A program made the position numbers and the translations under genes. Shown here piece by piece: positions 33,301-36,654 of a stretch of DNA of 36,654 bases (the first letter of the stretch is position 1; every line of letters begins with the position of its first letter). This stretch comes from Gammaproteobacteria bacterium RIFCSPLOWO2_02_FULL_57_10. Lineage in GTDB: Bacteria > Pseudomonadota > Gammaproteobacteria > Pseudomonadales > Pseudohongiellaceae. The DNA lies in the NCBI GenBank assembly GCA_001802565.1, contig MGYS01000009.1, forward strand, positions 21,118-57,771, in the 5' to 3' direction. The notes beneath the pieces are model-generated. The model did no database searches. It was not told where the DNA came from and worked only from the letters and a program-made list of their open reading frames with translations.

Positions 33301-33513
33301 GCCATCGGTGGTAATCGTGCCGCCGGAGCCCTGAATCCGCACCGGCCCTGGCACTTGTGCAGTCACCATGCTGACAACGGCAAGCGCCGCAGAGAGGAAA
33401 AGAGTGGTACTGACCAGCCGACGCAGCAGCAGTCTCAGGCGCCCATGCTCATGACCTGAAGCCCCTTTCCCGGGAACGTCTGGTGCATTGTTATTGGCGG
33501 CATGGAGAGTCAT
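21391..33513 (-). CDS. mshQ: Giant MshQ-like surface protein (4040 aa): signal peptide, Gly-rich domain, Ig-like repeats, other repeat modules, DUF11-type domains, C-terminal DUF6701-like domain
   Basis: Single uninterrupted ORF; N-term LLRRLVSTTLFLSAALAVVSMVTAQ; C-term PDSVFTYMNEAFGLELELVAKG...GQIEFGQFRNHDRVINWQEIYNRP resembling the MshQ C-terminal domain; positioned downstream of mshC/D/O/P-like genes. Confidence 0.85.
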   Translation of the reverse strand: MTLHAANNNAPDVPGKGASGHEHGRLRLLLRRLVSTTLFLSAALAVVSMVTAQVPGPVRIQGSGGTITTDGNFRVHTFTNTAVTEQFVPPPGVTQVEVLVVGGGGSGAQAGNNAGGGGGGGGGVNYQSSVTVTGATNVTIGTGGAAPGSNGTSGNSGTASTFSAPSAVTAAGGGGGGAGTANGLNGGSGGGAGSNGTSRTGGTGSQGRDGGTSAGNSNATNSGGGGGGGGVTGAPLAAQNAASSDGGDGGAGYTSSISGSAVTYAGGGGGSSGGTGGPGGAGGGGAGSSGNGIGGNATVTATTGGGGGGASRGNGQAAGTGARGIVIVRYEAPTLTITQQPSSTATSGVAIAQPAIIRLQNAAGIGVDGITINAALASGAGTLGGTLSAVTTGGGFATFSNLVITGATGARTISFTAAGGTGQVVSNTVTIQPSLVVQTQPSASVQRGATLAQQPVILANNGAAVSGLLVTASILSGGGTLEGTVTATTNGSGLASFTNLRIAGEPGPRVLRFSATGWNPVDSNTITVTASTLAITTAPSATVNSGTIFPQEPVIRAVDGFGTPIQGVEVTAAIASGTGSLSGTVVRTTDVNGYATYDDLAITGLGAHTLSFSATGWTPVTSGTITVQAALQPLAMQQQPSASANLGVVFAQQPIVLANNGSPVAGVEVTVAIASGPGTLGGTLTATTNGSGLASFSGLFITGASGAHTLRFTAPGWSQVISNTITIQPSTLTLNTQPDPSVESGEQLSPQPVVLALDGASNPVAGVEVTVAIQSGGGSLGGTLTATTNGSGLATFTDLAINGAPGNRVLRFTATGWNSVDSNTVAVVASPLAVSVQPSTSVGSGVALAQQPVIEALDGAGNPVSGLQVTAAIFSGGGTLGGTVTATTDANGLATFTNLSITGAPGNRVLRFTATNWASVDSNAITVFSNLAITQQASTIVTSGFAFAQQPVVQALDGNSSPVSGLIVTAAIASGGGTLGGTLTATTNGAGFAAFTDLMITGTPGDRTLQFTATGWGAVTSGIIGVNAPPANCNFTGGIVGSQLVELMGCTTTEISAASTSVLLNVPPSTAAGDLLVAVFASNQNGTNVNALAGWSNITNAGTGGGNGNARANLTIMTRVAGGSEPASYTFTTSNSAITYAYMMRYTGASGVVIAGTPTVSNTANALAPAITTTLDDTLIVRLAAVNGAGGMVSDPGTVITGYRNITQDNAGIMYGAGAYLNQESAGGSGTAAFTNNATNWVTQTIGIEPAPAPHFEISHATSHGTCNATTPITITVRDNFGDLVTDFTGTVTLTSSGGTGNYTLNTGVGSFDNLTTNDGIAQYTFLDADDGQVILNFSTSTVGVITFDAVGGAVVTESYALSMNVGACAFQINHDGAADVCAVEQIRIRVVDSTGALVNFVGNVNLSASGVTGGNWSKTTVLTDANGTFDNGALGDSAATYGFLATDGGEIFLNYQAGAGTANFNVVAGGVTAPASPNDPDLTITACTFRVTHSGTMDVCSIEAVTITLVNSGGTTITNYTGTINLSTTTGDGTWRTGNGLGTLTDPVAEDGNATYLFNSGDSGTVTLDFLHTTSSGVVNINVSDGTTLDPRNSANAYDLNITVATCTFEISHSGQSTACEQEAVTFTVRNSTGGVAVDYIGTMTLATSTNHGNWLVNTGTGVLTDSAGDDNGVATYAFADADNGAVILNFSNPHAEGVNFNATDGPIVVNASFDPNLLVSSCLPDVVGTAACVVGTTTNLTIPAQTAVANQRSRMVLMMIAAATGGGPAVSGATFDGEPMTLIRRETTTSGEGSVVEMWGILEADLPTAAGAYPGAYTGGAAGAGMCMLAIDQVKQEFPAVESPANTGPLNGTTGTNSSVVSTTITTTSNNALLVMATNMDGTTFNNARAYSSPVPTAFMVRQFGQSPAPVANPTGAESRFAGAAGRQPTAGIVTASETLNVSAPVYSQVVAAFEPLVAGSPLAGNYEPVILFQTFSGNMSYRAIGATLRTTYNEDSPAPLGCNFVDPAVGSSATLTLPVGAQIEAAYLYWSSAGDDALDQVDENVNFGLTGSEIAITAQQIFLIDDVGNSNNLDYFAAYRDVTNLVTGSGSYTLKNLAVQIGSPWNLSQACAGGWAMIVVYEHEDERLRVLNMFHGFQPFQNSSFTLVPRNFRMASHDVANNLPNGQVTHITIEGDETLNAVNEEEGLGIQDAPNSTDFNVVTSTLNPLGQEFNSTITRPVYYLDGTTGFFEFDSTGGLNGDGYEIDAPGPQAETGGPRIGNSWGLDVDTHYFQGANPGDTLYEFGFLGAEAEQITTRYSAEADLVMLISEVISVTNFPVADIEVFKSQVGTFKVNGTGTYQFTVTNNGNGGLDGGFANGYVVVADTLPAGMTFDSAGDVSGTDWDCTVDIVSSPGAFTCTMDISQWTGGATDFQLAANEDLPVITATVNIGGTGSFPLQNNNAKNSVRVLHSGGPSAEDPTPLLPCTAATGLIPDPETCVRSPQFDNYNDLEGGNIDINDLDDKQENNNNVDSVTTVVKGVEVDLTIDKFVDDILEENEEGIYTLRVTNNGPDATTATITVTDTEPPAGVEFLSAAGTGWVCPTPPGNLSCTFAGSLGVGQSTDILLTVDVTGSGGYQVTNTATVTAGQYNFDVVPGNNSDTDITAIVAAPVASQEKFLISVSSLGEQTTIGGLSNFEDDDYIIYDPVTDTATMFFDNSALGYNVNDADAVHLMKNGHIVISADQAGSTVGTNNLAFEPGDLVVYDPILMTATMLFDGSTIFGGTGPASGVNITAVYLQGDCAPSAPYNCTIIFAATPAAGGSTIDGVPFTSADLILYDPDTGDASIFFAGADYFDDTTNVSINGFYLRDDPNTADGNLDTLIISANDSDDAITIGVGVEWEPETGTLFTRDDVTSINLDGESVVNDPDRDTENLFLGNVALGIFESTGNEADLLIDALHLIEDSYVGHFRISNAGGEATVCSATGMEIRISKHEGLTHSRDTDYFGSIRLTTNTGIGDWVLIDGDGTIDNGTADDGIAIYTYVPGDLGTVVLALSQSVAGTVNVDVTNGLAREGHPPGTGAEAPTFVYDEGVTLNYVDNFGRVSGGTAVFTATGGTSQPSLARAIDLSGATLVSDLMLSFDYTWAGLDIGSDEIIVEARHTSVGDPAWQQIALYERGTAPLPNTASGSASSGSLNVSDVLAAAPTATTQIRFRVNQGYTLGGKSFTIDNVTLTALTNECDVSPLGVHHYEVDINGSTSGVVNGVACLASDVTITAHDANHNPVLPGAISINLTTSTGRGSWSRLLVGDGTLNDTGTDVDGTATYTFPVDENSVSIRFDYTGPATDPEVVSVNVSDGTQSELSPGEDPSLSVSQVGLRILNIGTNDDVTPIPLQIASKPSSVNPLASVLIVQAVNSSGTNPGVCEPLFDVGETLQFQFAAECDDPGTCNNTGLDPETFEVNDTEVPLIDDGDPVNYTALDITLQDYSGEPGAPIVIEYTDVGRMRLHTRFDIPLSDNLDPVLATKSGDTLDRASNQFIVRPFGFDIDFDNGRQNSGTGHASYAADHTGTLWKIAGESFNTTVTSVGWEAADDDSNLNGDNANDGIPDSDASLANNRPTPNFELDSDATNYRVMLTVDENKVEAQGGIRAANQLVDKFFDGFASGAVTHTIAYNEVGIIDLSARIVGQASEVETGYLNSGVNIRGYVRNVGRFYPNLFTVTDAVLNPRANAGCVPDSVFTYMNEAFGLELELVAKGLSDSGNYTTVNYRGNYAKLDTFAELGLVAIRDVDAASDEDMTTRLANVSMPTSFAGTWNNGILTLTGNMMFERNDPAAPDGPYPNMQIAFLPAENGDAGVTIDPERNGLASTGVLNVDLDDGDPEPGDFEYYLIDEHEFRYGRIIVNNAYGPETEDLALTFLVEYFNGSEFVRNSLDNCTLIDVDDLSYVGTTYTGELADGETTLTSPDTVTFLEGQTQGLENVPSPTDDPLLTSAPGEGNSGTVDVELNLTAAGLEYLSFEWDDVGDDYDESPRGQIEFGQFRNHDRVINWQEIYNRPTP
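30430..32526 (-). repeat. Seven tandem ~100-aa (~300-bp) Ig-like repeats inside mshQ
   Basis: Recurring pattern ...QPSASV.SG..LAQQPV..A.DG...PVSG..VTAAI.SG.GTLGGT.TATT...GLA.F..L.ITG..G.R.L.FTATGW..V.SNTITV; repeat starts near 32520, 32218, 31925, 31625, 31325, 31027 and 30728. Confidence 0.9.
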
Positions 33514-33757
33514 GGCTTGGGAGGAACCGCTGGTGGGTGAATATCCTGTAATTTTAAAAGCTTAGGCATTTTATCGGATTAAAGCTGTGAGCGCCGCCAT
33601 AGCTTCACAAATGAGCCATAAATTGTCCCTAATTCGCCCACTGTAAATGGCCGAAAACATTGCAAAATCAGTGTGCAGGACAGAGAATACGGGCATTCCC
33701 AAGGACACGCAAAACGCCTGACTCAATCAATGATCTGACAACAACCCGGAGCTCAAG

Positions 33758-34051
33758 ATGGAACTGGAATACAAAGTCGTACAATCGACGACGCCGCTGT
33801 TCGCCACCAGCAAGAAAATCGACGAGATCATGGCCGAGGAATCCAAGGCGGGCTGGCAGTTGGTCGAGAAGTTCGACAACTACAAGATGCGCCTGCAGCG
33901 CGACGTCAGTCATCGCGGCAACGACAAGAATCTCGCATTTGATGCCTACAGAAGCCAGGTAGGGGTGAACAACTTCATCGTTTACGGCATCACAGCCGCT
34001 GTTACAGTTGGCGTGGTGTACGCGATTTTCGTTCTGGTGGGCGCCGTTTGA
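33758..34051 (+). CDS. Small DUF4177-like protein with C-terminal TM helix
   Basis: 97 aa: MELEYKVVQSTTPLFATSKKIDEIMAEESKAGWQLVEKF..., hydrophobic C-term NFIVYGITAAVTVGVVYAIFVLVGAV. Confidence 0.7.
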   Translation: MELEYKVVQSTTPLFATSKKIDEIMAEESKAGWQLVEKFDNYKMRLQRDVSHRGNDKNLAFDAYRSQVGVNNFIVYGITAAVTVGVVYAIFVLVGAV

Positions 34052-34063
34052 TTCACTGCCCCC

Positions 34064-34149
34064 TGTGGGAGCGGGCCCTGCCCGCGATGACTGTGCCTCT
34101 CTGAATCAATGCGGAACACAGACAATCGCGAGCAAGGCTCGCTCCCACA
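34064..34149. repeat. Inverted pair of REP elements (BIME-like) between convergent genes
   Basis: TGTGGGAGCGGGCCCTGCCCGCGA (34064-34087) and inverted TCGCGAGCAAGGCTCGCTCCCACA (34126-34149). Confidence 0.88.
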
Positions 34150-34160
34150 AGAATTCAGGG

Positions 34161-34610
34161 TTATTCATCAAAGCTGGTGCGCACCTGCACCGTTCGGGTC
34201 ACATCAGCACAGGTACCGACACTGGTAATCGTGTAGTACTCCACGTCGTCGACCGCTGCATCCACCTCACACGTCACCGATATTTCGCAACCACCAAGAC
34301 CGTCCACCGTCAGTTCGTACTCGCGCGGGCCTGCATCGCAGATAGCCGTCGGAGCAACGCCATTCTGATACAACGGAAACTCCTCTGGCGGAAACAGCGC
34401 GTTGAGCGCAAACCCGGCACCGGACTCCGCCGCGTAGAACGCTCGCGTCAACAACACCTCCTCCTGAAACGTTTCGGAATTCTGCGACACCAGCTCATTG
34501 ATCGCCACCGCCAGCAACGCCAGTATCGTGATCACGAACACTGCCGCGGGCACGCCGATGCCCCGCTGATACCTCCGACCACTCTTCCTGCTCTTCATGA
34601 AGTGCGTCAT
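34161..34610 (-). CDS. mshP: MshP-like MSHA pilus biogenesis protein
   Basis: MTHFMKSRKSGRRYQRGIGVPAAVFVITILALLAVAINEL; position after the mshO-like gene with ATGA overlap. Confidence 0.78.
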   Translation of the reverse strand: MTHFMKSRKSGRRYQRGIGVPAAVFVITILALLAVAINELVSQNSETFQEEVLLTRAFYAAESGAGFALNALFPPEEFPLYQNGVAPTAICDAGPREYELTVDGLGGCEISVTCEVDAAVDDVEYYTITSVGTCADVTRTVQVRTSFDE

Positions 34611-35590
34611 GGCACATTCCTCATGAGCACTTCATGCTTGAGGGTGACCACATCGCCCTGGTCCGTGAAATTGAGATTCAGGGAGATGATCGCGTTGCGG
34701 CGCAAACTTTGCTCGACCAGCGCAAACGGCTCAAGATCGAGGGTAGCGTTGTCAAGACGATCGGTGATCAGGTCACGACCGTCAACGGCGTTGTCCGGCA
34801 AGCAGGCGACTGTATCAGGATCACACTGCGTTGCGCGAAACCCGTAGTTCTCATACCGATATATCTTGTCATCCACCACGCAGAAACTGACAGGGTTGGA
34901 CGCCAGGTACATACGCTGCACGGGCGAGCGGCGCGCGAAACGGAACTCAGAGTCACTGTCCAGGTCGTCTGCACCATCCAGCAGACAAACGGTCGCGCGC
35001 CCCTCTTCATCCGGGTCCATTCCGGCCAGCGCATCGGTGCAGACATCCGTCGGCGGCGTTAAATCGTTGTCATAAGTATCGCGCAGTTTGCCTACTTCCA
35101 CGATCGGGCCCACGCCTGCGGTGGACATGCCGGCATACAGCTCGGCGGTGTCAATCGGGTAGATCACCGCATAAACATTATCTTCGCCCAGGTCCGAGGC
35201 GTCTTCCATCTGCAACGACGGATTGAAATCGATGACCTCGAATCGCGAGCTGCCAACGTCAGTGAACGATGGATTCAGATACGTGGTAACCCCAAGGAAT
35301 GGCACCATCTCCAGACACTGGTTACCATCCACTGCCGCAGTCACACGCACGCTGTTGGGTACGGCGTTGTGCAGCTCCAGCGCCAGCCTGTCGATCACCG
35401 TGCGGCCGGAACTCGCGAGTCGATTGCGATTCGCGCTGGAAGCAAACCCTTCGACAGAGTCTCCGATGAACGAGACTATCCCCATCGCCATGATTGCCGC
35501 CAAGACAATGGTCACCACCATCTCGATGATGGTAAACCCTCTGTGGGAGCGAGCCCTGCTCGCGATTCCTCCGCGCTCCTGTGTACCCAT
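34607..35590 (-). CDS. mshO: MshO-like minor prepilin
   Basis: Start ATG at 35590 (MGTQERGGIASRARSHRG|FTIIEMVVTIVLAAIMAMGIVSFI); type IV prepilin N-methylation motif; start overlaps mshD stop (TGATG). Confidence 0.8.
   Translation of the reverse strand: MGTQERGGIASRARSHRGFTIIEMVVTIVLAAIMAMGIVSFIGDSVEGFASSANRNRLASSGRTVIDRLALELHNAVPNSVRVTAAVDGNQCLEMVPFLGVTTYLNPSFTDVGSSRFEVIDFNPSLQMEDASDLGEDNVYAVIYPIDTAELYAGMSTAGVGPIVEVGKLRDTYDNDLTPPTDVCTDALAGMDPDEEGRATVCLLDGADDLDSDSEFRFARRSPVQRMYLASNPVSFCVVDDKIYRYENYGFRATQCDPDTVACLPDNAVDGRDLITDRLDNATLDLEPFALVEQSLRRNAIISLNLNFTDQGDVVTLKHEVLMRNVP
35542..35568. repeat. Single REP element inside the mshO leader-coding region
   Basis: TGTGGGAGCGAGCCCTGCTCGCGATTC, same core as 18513-18536. 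Confidence 0.88.
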
Positions 35591-36297
35591 CAGAAATTCG
35601 CCTTGTAGACACTGAACGGCCACCCGCTTTCATTCGTCGGATGCCGAATCGTCACGGTAATCAACTTGGCGTCCTCGGCATTATCCAGATCCGTCTGATC
35701 CGCCTCGACCGGTTCGTCACTGTCCACGCCGAGAAATTCCTCCTCTCCCGCTGCGCCTACTTCCAGATAACGCACCGAAATCTCGACGCTGAAATTCTCG
35801 TAACCCTCGCGCTCCTGACCTTCTGCATCTCGCAACACATTGAAAGGCGCCAGTTGCCCCCACCCTTCGTACAGTTCGTGATAGTCATCGACATCGTCGA
35901 AATCGACGCGATCATCCTCGTCACTGTCAGGCCGCCCGCCAAGTCCATCTTCCGGCCCGAACAGTATCTCGTCGGTACAGTTTGTACGGCACGGTGGAAT
36001 ACCGCGAGGGTTGGATGCATCGTCGAAACGCTTGCCAAAAATTTCATCCAGATAACTCTGTGCAAGTGCCACTGCACGCGTTTCCGTCAGCGTATTCGCA
36101 CTGCTGCGCAACCCATTGGAAATCATTTGCGTAATGCCGACCAGCGCTATGCCCAGAATGACGATTGTGATGACCATTTCAATGATGGTGATACCACGCT
36201 GCCTTACTCTCGATTGTACGCTCTGTGGGAGCGAGCCTGTCCGCGAAAAATCGCTTGCAAGGCAAGCTCCCACAGGACGGAAATTCTTTCTACGCAT
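35590..36297 (-). CDS. mshD: MshD-like minor prepilin
   Basis: ATG at 36297 (MRRKNFRPVGACLASDFSRTGSLPQSVQSRVRQRG|ITIIEMVITIVILGIALVGITQMI); prepilin motif G|ITIIE; 8-nt overlap with upstream gene stop. Confidence 0.8.
   Translation of the reverse strand: MRRKNFRPVGACLASDFSRTGSLPQSVQSRVRQRGITIIEMVITIVILGIALVGITQMISNGLRSSANTLTETRAVALAQSYLDEIFGKRFDDASNPRGIPPCRTNCTDEILFGPEDGLGGRPDSDEDDRVDFDDVDDYHELYEGWGQLAPFNVLRDAEGQEREGYENFSVEISVRYLEVGAAGEEEFLGVDSDEPVEADQTDLDNAEDAKLITVTIRHPTNESGWPFSVYKANF
36224..36275. repeat. Inverted REP pair inside the mshD leader-coding region
   Basis: TGTGGGAGCGAGCCTGTCCGCGA (36224-36246) facing TCGCTTGCAAGGCAAGCTCCCACA (36251-36274). Confidence 0.85.
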
Positions 36298-36654
36298 CGC
36301 AGTTCCCCGTATAGGCAAAACCTGCCGCAGAAATGCAGATCGACATGACCGGATCGTTGTTCAGACAAATGCGCATACCAGTGGTGACATCGACCGGATA
36401 GGCCGGAGTCCCATCGACAACTCCGCCAATCATGAGATCACCGAGTGCGTCGAATTCAACATGCAGGGGTTTGTCGTCAGTGGCCACGTTGTCGGAATCC
36501 GGTGGAGTGCTGCAACTGGCAAGGACATCAACATCGGCACTCAGGAGGCCCGCTGGGAGTGCCGTTGTCACCGGGCTGATCAAATTGCCGGCGCTGTCTT
36601 CGAGGCTGATCACAAGGTCGTCGCCACTCGGCTGCAGTGTTACCACAACATCCT
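36290..36654 (-). CDS. mshC: C-terminal part of MshC-like pilin/pseudopilin (truncated by window edge)
   Basis: Reading frame is open to the right edge (DVVVTLQPSGDDLVISLEDSAG...ICISAAGFAYTGNCDA*); identity inferred from position upstream of mshD-like gene and from the ICISAAG-type C-terminus. Confidence 0.55.
   Translation of the reverse strand, partial: DVVVTLQPSGDDLVISLEDSAGNLISPVTTALPAGLLSADVDVLASCSTPPDSDNVATDDKPLHVEFDALGDLMIGGVVDGTPAYPVDVTTGMRICLNNDPVMSICISAAGFAYTGNCDA

Noticed and set aside
35322-35633. Alternate-frame 103-aa ORF overlapping the mshO start
   Set aside because: The mshO frame has the prepilin motif and start/stop coupling; the alternate frame has neither.

Overview
Gammaproteobacterial-type chromosomal window (inferred from gene content) with six blocks. 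(1) A KdpD-like sensor fragment (cut by the left edge, absent from the ORF track) next to a TrkH K+ transporter. (2) An RND efflux adaptor/permease pair. (3) A dense two-component/c-di-GMP block: OmpR-type regulator, Hpt protein and MASE1-CHASE hybrid kinase on '-', divergent from a small unknown protein, a PAS-GAF hybrid kinase and a REC-EAL protein on '+'. (4) thiI with a rhodanese tail, convergent with the EAL gene. (5) glnA-ntrB-ntrC, with a readable sigma54 promoter, two NtrC-like boxes upstream of glnA and one upstream of ntrB. (6) A '-' strand MSHA-type pilus tail (mshC/D/O/P-like) followed by a 4040-aa MshQ-like mosaic surface protein with several internal repeat families. The most unusual observation is a family of Pseudomonas-type REP palindromes (TGTGGGAGCgaGCcctGCtCGCGA, 7 units at 4 loci). 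At two loci the REP lies inside coding sequence and supplies most of the prepilin leader peptide of two adjacent minor pilin genes. No rRNA, tRNA, CRISPR array or transposase was recognised.
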